NCBI GenBank assembly: GCA_902792085.1
Contig: CADAYE010000007.1
Span: 62,001-126,000 of the forward strand
Reading direction: 5' to 3'
DNA length: 64,000 nt
DNA from: an uncultured bacterium
GTDB lineage: Bacteria; Cyanobacteriota; Vampirovibrionia; Gastranaerophilales; Gastranaerophilaceae
The notes under the pieces: generated by a model
Database searches by the model: none
The model's input: only the letters and a program-made list of their open reading frames with translations
What the model was told of the DNA's origin: nothing
Program-made: the position numbers and the translations under genes
Shown: positions 7,688 through 15,356 of the stretch, piece after piece
Position numbering within the stretch: position 1 is the first letter of the stretch
Layout of the letters: each line of letters starts with the position of its first letter

Positions 7688-8926
7688 ATGAAACGGAGGA
7701 TTACTACTTTAATTTTGCTTGCAGGTGCTGCGCTTGTATTTTATACAGGACATTCATTTTATATCGCAAACAAAAACCCTGTGTTGTCCGGCAGTCAAAA
7801 AGTAGTTGACAACCGTAAGGTTACCCCTCAAAAACTTTTTGATAAAAACTGGCATGTTATAAAAAGTGAATATTATGATTCGACTTTTAATCATCAGCAC
7901 TGGAGCAGGTGGAAACATCATTATCAGAATAAAATCAAAACACCGGACGATGCAAAAGTTGCAACAGATACAATGCTTGCAAGTCTGAATGACCCGTATT
8001 CGAGGTATTTGTCCAAAGAAGAATTTGCAAAACAAAATACAAATATCGCGTCAAAAATTTACGGAATTGGTGTAAGTATAGTAAATGATGGCGGTAAAAT
8101 AAAGATTATTAATGTTCTTGAACAAACTCCTGCCCAGTTTGCCGATTTGCGAAACGGGGATATAATTTTGTCCGTGAACGGTAAAGATACTAACGGTCTT
8201 TCTATTTCGCAGGTTTCAAATTTGGTCAAAGGTCCGCAGAATACTTTAATCAGTCTTGATATTTTGCGCGGAAATACAAAATTAACCAAACAAATTATAA
8301 GAAAAGAAATTGCAATAAAAAGCATAAAAAGTTCAGTTGAAGATGAAATAGGGTATATTCAGATTTCAAGTTTTATCAGTAGTACGATTCCTAACGAATT
8401 TTTGGAGGCACTTGAAAATACTTCAAAATCTAAAGGATTGATAATAGATTTGCGCGGTAATACAGGCGGATTACTGTCAAATGCGGTATTTATCGCTAAT
8501 TTGTTTATAGATAAGGGCAGGCTTGTCAGCATTGTCGGCCGAAACGGCTATCGTTATGATGTAATGGCTAAGGATACAAATGTTGGTATTCAAAAACCTG
8601 TTGTAATATTAGTTGATGAAACAAGTGCAAGTGCAACGGAGATTTTTGCAGGGGCGATGAAGGATTATCACAGGGCAAAACTTGTTGGTACAAAGACTTA
8701 CGGCAAGGGTATGGTTCAAAAAATTATCCCTATGCCTAATGAAACAGGGTTAAATCTGACTATTGCAAGGTATCTGACTCCTAATGGTGCAGATATAAAC
8801 AAGCGAGGGATAAGTCCTGATTATAAAGTGCATTTCACAAAAAATGATATGGAAACGAAGACCGATTCTCAACTTAAAAGAGCGAAAGAAATGCTTGGGA
8901 AAATGCTTTTGAGCAGGGCGCAATAA
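7688..8926 (+). CDS. ctpA: C-terminal processing peptidase (S41, CtpA-like)
   Basis: Periplasmic or membrane-anchored serine protease that trims or degrades exported proteins. Domains: N-terminal membrane anchor or signal (residues 5-28), an N-terminal helical region, a PDZ domain around 105-190 (IYGIGVSIVNDGGKIKIINV), then the S41 core. The catalytic Ser lies in ETSASATE near residue 313 and the general-base Lys in GTKTYGKG near 336, the usual Ser-Lys dyad. Length (412 aa) is normal. An overlapping short frame at 7618 is not a gene. Close family members include CtpB and Prc. Confidence 0.93.
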   Translation: MKRRITTLILLAGAALVFYTGHSFYIANKNPVLSGSQKVVDNRKVTPQKLFDKNWHVIKSEYYDSTFNHQHWSRWKHHYQNKIKTPDDAKVATDTMLASLNDPYSRYLSKEEFAKQNTNIASKIYGIGVSIVNDGGKIKIINVLEQTPAQFADLRNGDIILSVNGKDTNGLSISQVSNLVKGPQNTLISLDILRGNTKLTKQIIRKEIAIKSIKSSVEDEIGYIQISSFISSTIPNEFLEALENTSKSKGLIIDLRGNTGGLLSNAVFIANLFIDKGRLVSIVGRNGYRYDVMAKDTNVGIQKPVVILVDETSASATEIFAGAMKDYHRAKLVGTKTYGKGMVQKIIPMPNETGLNLTIARYLTPNGADINKRGISPDYKVHFTKNDMETKTDSQLKRAKEMLGKMLLSRAQ

Positions 8927-8932
8927 ATTACC

Positions 8933-8961
8933 TTGACATAGGTTTATGTCTTTCGTATATT
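8933..8961 (+). promoter_or_regulatory. tRNA-Cys promoter
   Basis: TTGACA (8933-8938), 17-nt spacer, TATATT (8956-8961): close to the sigma-70 consensus. Transcription should begin near 8968, 9 bases before the mature tRNA. It may also transcribe tRNA-Val through the repeats. Confidence 0.75.
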
Positions 8962-8976
8962 AGAAATACGAATTAG

Positions 8977-9047
8977 GGAGACATGGCCAAGTGGTAAGGC
9001 AGAAGCCTGCAAAGCTTTTATCCCCGGTTCAAATCCGGGTGTCTCCT
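8977..9047 (+). tRNA. tRNA-Cys (GCA)
   Basis: Complete cloverleaf: acceptor GGAGACA/TGTCTCC, D arm GCC/GGC, anticodon arm GAAGC-CTGCAAA-GCTTT with anticodon GCA, T arm CCCGG-TTCAAAT-CCGGG, discriminator T as expected for Cys. CCA is not encoded. Confidence 0.95.
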
Positions 9048-9056
9048 TTTATATTT

Positions 9057-9409
9057 GGCGATTGGTACTCAATCTTATTCCCCTCGCCAGCAGTGTTTGT
9101 GAGCGGGAGAGGGCAGAATTTCTTATTAAGCGACAGCGAATTTAGAAATTCGGGTGAGGGAATGAGAGGGGTAGCGCAGTTCCGAAAAAGCGAAGCGTTT
9201 CGTAAGGGCGCAAAACAATTAAATAATTTTATGGGCGATTGGCACTCAATCATTTTCCCTCGCCCGCAGCGTTTATAAGCGGGAGAGGGCAGAATTTCTT
9301 ATTAAGCGACAGCGAATTTAGAAATTCGGGTGAGGGAACGAGAGGGGTAGCGCAGTTCCGAAAAAGCGAAGCGTTTCGTAAGGGCGCAAAACAATTAAAT
9401 AATTTTATG
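9057..9409. repeat. Two tandem copies of a ~177-bp repeat between two tRNA genes
   Basis: Copy 1 (9057-9233) and copy 2 (9234-9409) are nearly identical, differing mainly near the left end. Each starts with GGCGATTGG, and the same nine bases occur a third time at 9410, where they are the 5' end of tRNA-Val, so the period of 176-177 bases runs into the tRNA gene. Inside each copy are a CCCTCGCC(C)GC/GCGGGAGAGGG hairpin, TTTAGAAATTCGGGTGAGGG and AAAAGCGAAGCGTTTCG. Frames through the copies are repeat artefacts and not genes. Confidence 0.85.
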
Positions 9410-9484
9410 GGCGATTGGCGCAGTTGGTAGCGCACTTGAACGACATTCAAGGGGTCACAAGTTCGAGCCTTGTATCGCCCACCA
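9409..9484 (+). tRNA. tRNA-Val (GAC)
   Basis: Acceptor GGGCGAT/ATCGCCC, D arm GCGC/GCGC, anticodon arm CTTGA-ACGACAT-TCAAG, T arm ACAAG-TTCGAGC-CTTGT, discriminator A, encoded CCA. The middle of the 7-base loop is GAC, hence Val. The base before the anticodon (position 33) is C (base 9441) in place of the near-universal U. All arms pair well, so the gene looks functional. Confidence 0.85.
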
Positions 9485-9489
9485 TAGAG

Positions 9490-9512
9490 CCTCCGAGAGA
9501 ATCGGGGGTTTT
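9490..9512 (+). terminator. Terminator after tRNA-Val
   Basis: CCTCCGA-gagaa-TCGGGGG stem (7 bp with one G-T pair) followed by TTTT, 5 bases after the tRNA CCA end. Confidence 0.75.
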
Positions 9513-9783
9513 ATAATGCGATACTTTGGCGAGAACTTGTAATATCAAGTTCGGCGCAAGCGAGCCAATAGTTCCTCCCCCTCTGGGGAGGAGTGAGCAG
9601 ACATATTTTGTCGGGTTAAAACTCGACCTTTACTCCCCAGTTTAGGAGGTTAGGTTTGGAATAATTTATTCATGTTAAACGAATTTAAGTAATAATAATA
9701 GTTGAATAGTTTAATTCCAAATTGTAGGTCGACCTACTTACTTTCAATAATAGTACCAGCATTTTTGTGCGTATAAACGCACC
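9513..9783. other. Gene-free stretch with palindromes
   Basis: No convincing ORF. Holds CCTCCCC-ctct-GGGGAGG (9574-9591), a related copy of which is near 10424; a perfect 14-bp palindrome GTAGGTCGACCTAC (9724-9737); and GTGCG-tataaa-CGCAC (9767-9782), which sits just past the stop of the small minus-strand ORF. Confidence 0.55.
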
Positions 9784-9915
9784 CTACATACTTAAAATAG
9801 GAGCCATTTGCCCACCACTATTCACTTTATTGACAGTCTTTGATGCCAATTCTACACATTTTTCAATGTTACGACCATTACAAATTTCAACAAAAAGTCT
9901 TCCCAATCCAGCCAT
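9784..9915 (-). CDS. Small ORF, 43 aa, unknown
   Basis: Minus-strand ORF of 43 codons beginning MAGLGRLFVEICNGRN and ending SGGQMAPILSM. It has two Cys, an amphipathic middle (KCVELASKTVNKVN) and no clear signal or membrane segment. Support for reality: AGGGAG (9924-9929) 8 nt before the ATG, and a promoter-like element GGCAA-N18-CTTTATATA ending 28 nt upstream, the same element and the same 28-nt distance as in front of the RelA/SpoT-like gene at 39870. I do not recognise the family. It lies next to a possible type I toxin-antitoxin locus. Confidence 0.55.
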   Translation of the reverse strand: MAGLGRLFVEICNGRNIEKCVELASKTVNKVNSGGQMAPILSM

Positions 9916-9943
9916 TGTAGTTTCTCCCTATTTCCTCTATGTT

Positions 9944-9975
9944 TATATAAAGTATTTTTCTATTCATAAATTGCC
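9944..9975 (-). promoter_or_regulatory. GGCAA-N18-CTTTATATA element, copy A
   Basis: On the minus strand GGCAA (9975-9971), 18 bases, CTTTATATA (9952-9944). Identical in sequence and spacing to copies at 39899-39930 and 48870-48901. It does not match the sigma-70 -35 consensus, nor sigma-28 or sigma-54 consensus, in either direction. Confidence 0.55.
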
Positions 9976-10003
9976 TTTTTGTTACAAAAATACAAAATTA
10001 CAC

Positions 10004-10031
10004 TTGAAAAATAGAAAAAATAATTTATAAT
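10004..10031 (+). promoter_or_regulatory. Promoter of a short convergent RNA
   Basis: TTGAAA (10004-10009), 16-nt spacer, TATAAT (10026-10031). It points right, towards the stem-loop at 10103-10142, and away from the minus-strand element at 9944-9975. Confidence 0.55.
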
Positions 10032-10037
10032 AAGAGT

Positions 10038-10142
10038 GGGGAGGGAGTATCCCGCAGAGATACCCCCAATGCAGTCCCTACAATAATGAAGGAATCAATT
10101 ATAAAAGGTTTCCTACTACCAATAGGATGCCTTTTATTTTTT
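10038..10142 (+). ncRNA. Candidate small RNA (~105 nt) with its own terminator
   Basis: From the promoter at 10004-10031 to an intrinsic terminator: arms 10103-10115 and 10123-10135 (AAAAGGTTTCCTA/TAGGATGCCTTTT, one mismatch), then A and six T. A 5' hairpin GTATC/GATAC near 10048-10071 is also possible. No ORF longer than five codons is carried. It is antisense to the 3' half of the 21-codon minus-strand ORF at 10099-10164, so the two transcripts converge and overlap. It matches none of SRP RNA, 6S RNA, tmRNA or RNase P as far as I can see. Confidence 0.45.
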
Positions 10143-10164
10143 CTCTGATTTGCTCTGACATCAT
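10099..10164 (-). CDS. 21-residue peptide ORF with very strong ribosome site (possible type I toxin or leader)
   Basis: Encodes MMSEQIREKIKG followed by the hydrophobic ILLVVGNLL. GGAGGG (10172-10177) lies 7 nt before the first ATG, far stronger than most ribosome sites in the window. The promoter at 10278-10306 gives a leader of about 107 nt with a CCTT(TT)TATGCA/TGCATAAAGG hairpin (10187-10221). The 3' half overlaps the convergent small RNA. Short hydrophobic peptide, structured leader and overlapping antisense RNA together recall TxpA/RatA-like type I toxin-antitoxin pairs; a leader peptide is the main alternative. Confidence 0.45.
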   Translation of the reverse strand: MMSEQIREKIKGILLVVGNLL

Positions 10165-10277
10165 TGATTGACCCTCCTTTCTTACACCTTTATGCAGAAA
10201 AGTTTGTCGTGCATAAAAAGGAAAATCACGCGACTGTCCTATTCTTATTGTAAATTATTTTAATGTGCAATAACTTA

Positions 10278-10306
10278 ATTATAATTCTATTTTATAAGAA
10301 TTCCAA
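10278..10306 (-). promoter_or_regulatory. Promoter for the 21-codon ORF
   Basis: On the minus strand TTGGAA (10306-10301), 17-nt spacer, TATAAT (10283-10278). Transcription start expected near 10271. Confidence 0.6.
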
Positions 10307-10492
10307 TAATTTGAAATTTTAAATATATAAATCGTCTGATACGACAAACATATATTGATAATTAATTGCACCTTTCCGATGGGGAGGGAATAAGCAACTA
10401 AAAAATTGAACCCCTCCTGATCTCCCCCTTTGGGGAGGAACTATCAACTATAATAATTCGCCCTATATTTATGTTAAGATATATTAAGGACT

Positions 10493-11407
10493 TTACGCTC
10501 TGGGATGTGTTTGGTCGTAAACCTCTTTCATATGCTGCATTGAAACATGGGTATAGATTTGAGTGTTTGAGATGCTTGCGTGTCCTAAGAGTTCTTGTAC
10601 AATTCTCAAATCTGCTCCGTTTTCTATCAGGTGGGTTGCAAAACTGTGGCGAAACATGTGCGGAGTAACCTTTTTGGGTAGTTCAATTTTTTCAACTGTT
10701 TCGTTTATGACATTTCTAATCATACGGGTTTGAAGTCTGAAACCTGTTTTGTTTATAAAGACGGGAGAATTGTCACTTATTGGCGGGATATCGTAACCTT
10801 TGGCAATAAGCGGTCTTGCTGTTTCAATATAATTTTTAAGATATGTTTTTGCTCTGTCTGTAATGAGGATAATTCGTTCTTTTGCCCCTTTACCGAATAC
10901 CGTAATTTCGTTGTTTTCAAGGTTAAGGTTGCCGAAATTGAGGTTGCTTAACTCTGAAACTCTCATTCCGCTAGCCCAAAGCAGTTCAAGTATTGCTCTG
11001 TTGCGGAAGCCTGCCGGAGTAGAAATATTTATATTGTTTAGTATATCTTCTATCTCCTCTGTTGAGAGGAATTTTGGCAAAGATTTCGGTCGTTTGGGGG
11101 AAATTATATTTTGCGCCGGATTGTTTTCAATTTTTCTTTCTCTTGATAAATATTTGTAGAAAGTCCTTATGGATGCTATCTTTCGGGCGATTGTAGTTTT
11201 TTTGTAGTCAAACTTTTGAATAAAGTGTAAGTAATCACGAATTTTTGAAAAATCTGCCCCTTCACAACCCTCATCTCCGAGCCATATAAGATAACTCAAA
11301 ATGTCTGAGCAGTAAGCTTTTGCGGTATGCTCGGAGAAGTTTTTTTCTATCAAAATATACCCTTTAAAATCTTCCAAATCTTTTTTTGAATTCGAATTTA
11401 TTGTCAT
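10493..11407 (-). CDS. Tyrosine recombinase XerC/XerD
   Basis: Site-specific recombinase that resolves chromosome dimers at dif. 304 residues, the normal length. N-terminal SAM-like DNA-binding domain (YILIEKNFSEHTAKAYCSDI), catalytic domain with Arg I in WASGMRVSEL, then HMFRHSFATHL (H-x-x-R) and LGHASISNTQIYTHV with the second His and the nucleophilic Tyr near residue 290. XerC cannot be told from XerD, and some bacteria use a single XerH-like enzyme. Next to a repeat-rich, tRNA-containing zone, but it looks like the housekeeping gene and not a phage integrase. Confidence 0.9.
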   Translation of the reverse strand: MTINSNSKKDLEDFKGYILIEKNFSEHTAKAYCSDILSYLIWLGDEGCEGADFSKIRDYLHFIQKFDYKKTTIARKIASIRTFYKYLSRERKIENNPAQNIISPKRPKSLPKFLSTEEIEDILNNINISTPAGFRNRAILELLWASGMRVSELSNLNFGNLNLENNEITVFGKGAKERIILITDRAKTYLKNYIETARPLIAKGYDIPPISDNSPVFINKTGFRLQTRMIRNVINETVEKIELPKKVTPHMFRHSFATHLIENGADLRIVQELLGHASISNTQIYTHVSMQHMKEVYDQTHPRA

Positions 11408-11419
11408 TTTTTAACTCTA

Positions 11420-11448
11420 TTGCTTTTTTATAATAACTATTATACAAT
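11420..11448 (+). promoter_or_regulatory. Promoter of the secreted TPR gene
   Basis: TTGCTT (11420-11425), 17-nt spacer, TACAAT (11443-11448); start expected near 11455, AGGAGAAAACA before the ATG at 11500. Confidence 0.6.
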
Positions 11449-11499
11449 ATCCTCATAAGATTTGGAATAATATTAAGCGATAAAGGTTAGGAGAAAACA

Positions 11500-13302
11500 A
11501 TGAATTGTAAAAAATTGTTAGTAACATCAATGATTTTGGCTTCATGTGTTCTTTTCGCTCCTGCATCTATTTCTGCAGAACCGTTAAAAGCAGGTATTTC
11601 AAAGAATTATGTTGATATCGGCAGAATGATTGAATATACCAACTATGCGGAAGCAGATGCGAAGTTGAAAGAGATTTTGCAAAAGAACCCTAATGATTTG
11701 GAAGCAAAAGCGTTGCAACTGATGTCTTTTGCAAAACAATGGAAATTAGCACCGGCACAATCAGAATTGGACAAGTTATTGGAAAAATATCCGAATAATC
11801 CTCAATTCCACTATGCACAAGGGCTTGTATATTTGATGAGAGAAACCTCATCCGATGTTGAATATATTAAAAACATCACAAATTTGTCTAATGCAGCAAT
11901 TCAGGAATTTGTAAAAGCGGTTGATTTAGACAGTACATATTTTGAAGCATACAACGCAATGGGTGTTGCAACATTAAAACTCGGTAACAAGAAAGATGCC
12001 GCAGATTTATTTAAAGTTGCATTGAAAATAAACCCTCAATTTGCACCTGCTTATGATAATTTGGGTAATATTGCAATGCTTGACGGCGATTTGGATCAGG
12101 CAGAAAAATACTACTTGCAATCAATCAAATGTAATTCCCACAATGCTACTTCAATGTATCACATGGGACAGGTTGAAGCACGCAGAGGGGATTATACAAA
12201 GGCTTTGACTTGGTTAAACCACTCACTTCATATCAATCCGCAGTCTTCACCTGGCTGGAACTTGCAAGGAGAGTTATATTTAAAACAGGGTAACCAAGCA
12301 GCGGCAATCAATTCATTCAAAAAAGCAAAATATGTAAAACCTGAAAACTTCAGACCTTATGTAAATTTGGCAGGTGTTTATGAGCGCCGTGCGGACCACG
12401 AATTTGCTATGGAAGAATTGAAAACAGCAATAATATTGAATCCGAATTATAAAGAAGGTATTTACAGAGTCGGTAATATGTCTTTGGAAACAAAGAAATA
12501 CCAACAGGCTTTGGAATTTTATTCAAGATTATTGGGTGATACAACATACAATAATGCTGCAATTGTAGGTCTTGCAAATACTTATTACGAAATGGCAAGA
12601 GATACGGCAGACTCAAGAGATTTTACAACAAACAAAGATGTATATTTGGCTTATGATTATGTAAATGAAGCAATTCAAAGAACTCCTAATGATTTGAAAC
12701 TTCATCTTGCAAAAATCAAATTGGCTAAATTGACTCATCAGGTTGAAATGACTGAAGATAATTTGAATTACATTGTTCAGTCGGCTTCAAACAATTTGGT
12801 TGATACGGTAATCAAAGGAGAAGCATATTTATCATTAGGTCGTGAATCTGATGCGGTTTATACATTTGAAAACGCAATTAATTTTGCAAATAGTATTGAT
12901 GATGAGTTGTACTTGTCAGAAATTCTTGTTCAGCATAAACAGTTCAGAACCGCAAGAAAGGCTTTGGAAAAAGTTTTGATGTCTGAACCTGATAATAAGA
13001 TTGCACTCAACGGTTTGCATTATATTGATTTGTGCGAAATGAAATCAAACGAATTCTTTGAAATTGCTTTAAGACAATATAAGGAAGGTAATTTTGCATC
13101 AACTATCGAATATTGTAACAGAGCAATTGACTTCTATCACAATGCTCCGTCTATTGCAAAACTCAAAGCGCAGGCTTACGAAGCAGAAAAGAACTACGAG
13201 GGTGCTGTTAAATACTACAAACAGTATTTGTCTTTGGCTCCAAATGCTTCGGATAAATCTGCGGTTGAACAGAGAATTCAGGTATTCTCTCAAGAGATGT
13301 AA
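11500..13302 (+). CDS. Exported TPR-repeat protein, 600 aa
   Basis: Signal peptide (residues 1-26, cleavage after SAE or nearby), then tetratricopeptide repeats through most of the length: for example YFEAYNAMGVATLKLGNKKD, FAPAYDNLGNIAMLDGDLDQ and ATSMYHMGQVEARRGDYTKA in tandem, with a second block near the C-terminus (YYKQYLSLAPNASDKSAVEQ). A periplasmic scaffold or assembly factor is likely. It has its own promoter, faces away from xerC/D, and no functional partner is adjacent. No catalytic domain is seen. Confidence 0.88.
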   Translation: MNCKKLLVTSMILASCVLFAPASISAEPLKAGISKNYVDIGRMIEYTNYAEADAKLKEILQKNPNDLEAKALQLMSFAKQWKLAPAQSELDKLLEKYPNNPQFHYAQGLVYLMRETSSDVEYIKNITNLSNAAIQEFVKAVDLDSTYFEAYNAMGVATLKLGNKKDAADLFKVALKINPQFAPAYDNLGNIAMLDGDLDQAEKYYLQSIKCNSHNATSMYHMGQVEARRGDYTKALTWLNHSLHINPQSSPGWNLQGELYLKQGNQAAAINSFKKAKYVKPENFRPYVNLAGVYERRADHEFAMEELKTAIILNPNYKEGIYRVGNMSLETKKYQQALEFYSRLLGDTTYNNAAIVGLANTYYEMARDTADSRDFTTNKDVYLAYDYVNEAIQRTPNDLKLHLAKIKLAKLTHQVEMTEDNLNYIVQSASNNLVDTVIKGEAYLSLGRESDAVYTFENAINFANSIDDELYLSEILVQHKQFRTARKALEKVLMSEPDNKIALNGLHYIDLCEMKSNEFFEIALRQYKEGNFASTIEYCNRAIDFYHNAPSIAKLKAQAYEAEKNYEGAVKYYKQYLSLAPNASDKSAVEQRIQVFSQEM

Positions 13303-13333
13303 TTTGTTATAAATTTTAATATGTATGGTAGAG

Positions 13334-13369
13334 GGCTGTCATTGCGAGCGTATGCGAAGCAATCCAGCC
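13334..13369. repeat. Dispersed palindromic repeat (GTCATTGCGAG type)
   Basis: GGCTG-tc-ATTGC ... GCAAT-c-CAGCC hairpin containing GTCATTGCGAG and CGAAGCAATCCAG. The same words form the insertion at 56047-56091, and the left part is a common REP-like theme in bacterial genomes. Confidence 0.65.
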
Positions 13370-13394
13370 TTTTACTTGATAAAAATAAAGGGAT

Positions 13395-13655
13395 ATGAAA
13401 AAGAAAAAATTTGATATACGAAGAACGTTTGAATCTTTTTTAGCAGAACCATTGAGTGTTTTGACCAACGGTTTGTTCCAAATTGTTAATATTGAGGGTG
13501 AAAATTTTTTTGCAAAAGAAAAATCGTTTAATGTTGATTTTGTAAATGGTAAAACTCAATTAACACTTGTAAATAGTTCAAAGATGTATAATCTTTTTCA
13601 AACCGTATTATATAAGAAGAAACTTTTAGAACAGAAAGATAAGATGTCAAAATGA
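13395..13655 (+). CDS. Small protein of unknown function upstream of engB
   Basis: 86 residues, basic (starts MKKKKFDIRRTFESF, ends in a Lys-rich helix), no signal or membrane segment. It has a long central stretch of alternating hydrophobic residues (NVDFVNGKTQLTLVN), compatible with a small beta fold. It overlaps the engB start by 4 nt, so the two are translationally coupled, which supports it being real and perhaps linked to ribosome assembly. AAGGGA lies upstream of the ATG. Family not recognised. Confidence 0.65.
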   Translation: MKKKKFDIRRTFESFLAEPLSVLTNGLFQIVNIEGENFFAKEKSFNVDFVNGKTQLTLVNSSKMYNLFQTVLYKKKLLEQKDKMSK

Positions 13656-14227
13656 GTAATTTTATGCAGGCAAAATTTATACAAAGTGCGGAAAAACTTT
13701 CACAGTGTCCAAAGTTTAACCTAAACGAGTATCCTTTATTGGGGCGTTCAAATGTAGGGAAATCATCGTTTATAAATTGTTTGTCCAATAATAAAAAACT
13801 TGCCAAAACATCAAATACTCCGGGGAAGACAAGGCTTATCAATTTTTTTAATTTTAGTGACAAATTCATTATTGCAGATTTACCAGGATATGGTTATGCC
13901 AAGGTATCAAAAGAAGTTCAGAATAAATGGCAGAAGAATTTGGAAGAATATTTATTAAAAAGAGAAGATATAAAATGTCTTGTTCAACTGATTGATGCAA
14001 GACACGAAATTCAGAAGAATGATTATCAAATGAGAGAGTGGGTTAGTGCGTACAATTTGCCGATTATAACTATTGTAACAAAAACTGATTGCATTTCTTC
14101 GCATAACAAAGTTGCACAGACACTTGCATATGTAAAAAGAGAATTTGGGGGCGAGGTGTTTCCGTTCAGTGCGAATAATAATCGCTACAACGATAAAATT
14201 TTGGAATTTTTTACAACTAACAGTTAA
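13652..14227 (+). CDS. engB: Ribosome biogenesis GTPase EngB/YsxC
   Basis: Small GTPase needed for maturation of the large ribosomal subunit. 191 residues, the usual size. G1 GRSNVGKSS near residue 31, G2 region NTPGKTRLINFF, G3 DLPGYGYAKVS, G4 TKTD near residue 147, G5 SANNN. ATG at 13652 overlaps the stop of the upstream small gene. A second in-frame Met four residues on is possible. Confidence 0.95.
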   Translation: MSNFMQAKFIQSAEKLSQCPKFNLNEYPLLGRSNVGKSSFINCLSNNKKLAKTSNTPGKTRLINFFNFSDKFIIADLPGYGYAKVSKEVQNKWQKNLEEYLLKREDIKCLVQLIDARHEIQKNDYQMREWVSAYNLPIITIVTKTDCISSHNKVAQTLAYVKREFGGEVFPFSANNNRYNDKILEFFTTNS

Positions 14228-14282
14228 TTTAAATAAAAATTAAGAAATAGTATTGTATTTAATTCTCAAAATAAATTTATCT

Positions 14283-14717
14283 CTATGAAGGGACTTTTTT
14301 TTGTCTGTTATCAAACAGTTTAAAATGAGAATGAATCCAACCGCCTAAACCTGAAAATATAGTGCCGGCAGTTTCAGGATGAGCCTGAGATGATGCTACC
14401 GTTTCAGGAGTCATATATGGTGCGGATTTTGCTATTGCACTCGGTGAAATCCCAAAAGAATCAACTCCGCTTGCTTTTAAAAAATGTGCTGAAGCAATAA
14501 CATCAGAAGTTGTTGCTGCTGTATTTAAAGTCGTCCCAAGTGTTACAAGTCCGCAGCCGCTTGTACTCATTCCCGAACTTGATGCTGCCGCAGCAAAACC
14601 TCTTTGCTCAGGAGACATGTGCGTTATCATCTGGTTTGCTTGTGCTAATAATTCTTCGGGGGGTTTTATTCTTATTAATGCGCCAAATTGCGTATTATCA
14701 ACTCTTTGTATTCTCAT
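14283..14717 (-). CDS. Unknown protein with N-terminal TQFG patch
   Basis: 144 residues. Begins MRIQRVDNTQFGALIRIK, the same layout (Met, short polar run, then FG followed by a basic beta-like stretch) as the proteins at 30169, 17178 and 43101. The middle is rich in Ser, Thr, Ala and Gly (AAAASSSGMSTSGCGLVTLG), low in charge, and could be an extended or surface region. No enzyme motif. It follows the secreted TPR gene at 14725 by 7 nt on the same strand, so they are probably one operon. Confidence 0.6.
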   Translation of the reverse strand: MRIQRVDNTQFGALIRIKPPEELLAQANQMITHMSPEQRGFAAAASSSGMSTSGCGLVTLGTTLNTAATTSDVIASAHFLKASGVDSFGISPSAIAKSAPYMTPETVASSQAHPETAGTIFSGLGGWIHSHFKLFDNRQKKVPS

Positions 14718-14724
14718 ATTTACC

Positions 14725-15219
14725 TTACTTACTGTTCATTAATTTATTTGAGGTATCTAAATCTTCATTTGCACCATCCATATCACCCAAGTCGAGTTTC
14801 ACCATTGCACGCATTGAATATGCGCTGCCGTCTTGAGGTGCAAGTTCTATTGCTTTGTTATAATCTTGCAAAGCGCCTTCTTTATCTTCTAAATCTGCCT
14901 TGCAAATTCCTCTCAAAACATAGGCTTTGGCATTTTTTTCATCAAGTCCGATGGCTTTGTTAAAATCTTCTATTGCCGCCTGTTTTTCGCCCATAGAGTT
15001 ATGTATTGAACCTCTCCAATAGTATAAGAAAGATTCATTCGGGTATTTTTGAATTGCAGTATTGCATTTTGTCATTGCTATTTGATATTTTTGAGCATTG
15101 ACAAGTATTCCTATTTCCGTAATGGTTTTGCTTGCATCTGCATCCGCGCCATAACATACGCTTGCAGGCATAATACTTAAACCTAAAATTAAAAATAAAA
15201 TAAGAGCATGCTTTTTCAT
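14725..15219 (-). CDS. Exported small TPR protein
   Basis: 164 residues: signal peptide (1-24, ending VCYGADA) then about three tetratricopeptide repeats (FLYYWRGSIHNSMGEKQAAI, AKAYVLRGICKADLEDKEGA, GSAYSMRAMVKLDLGDMDGA). Periplasmic. First gene of a two-gene operon with the TQFG protein downstream, so it may act as its chaperone or partner (inference from position). Confidence 0.8.
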   Translation of the reverse strand: MKKHALILFLILGLSIMPASVCYGADADASKTITEIGILVNAQKYQIAMTKCNTAIQKYPNESFLYYWRGSIHNSMGEKQAAIEDFNKAIGLDEKNAKAYVLRGICKADLEDKEGALQDYNKAIELAPQDGSAYSMRAMVKLDLGDMDGANEDLDTSNKLMNSK

Positions 15220-15295
15220 AATTTATACCCCTTAAATTGACGAAAATATTATAGCATATTATTGAATTTTTTGCGATTATATTTTTCCTATTTTA

Positions 15296-15324
15296 TTGCA
15301 AAGGTTAAAAATTTATTGTAGTAT
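15296..15324 (+). promoter_or_regulatory. Promoter of the def-fmt-aroH operon
   Basis: TTGCAA (15296-15301), 17-nt spacer, TAGTAT (15319-15324); start expected near 15331, AAAGG before the def ATG. Confidence 0.6.
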
Positions 15325-15356
15325 GATGTTAAAGAAGTTGAGAAAGGTTTTAATTT

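Noticed and set aside
7618-7809. Possible 63-codon gene overlapping the ctpA start
   Set aside because: Starts without a ribosome site, overlaps the signal region of ctpA in another frame, and has no family features.
8991-9450. Overlapping frames through the tandem repeats on both strands, encoding similar 60-95-residue proteins
   Set aside because: They follow the repeat copies and run through tRNA sequence, have no ribosome sites, and appear on both strands; artefacts of the repeat.
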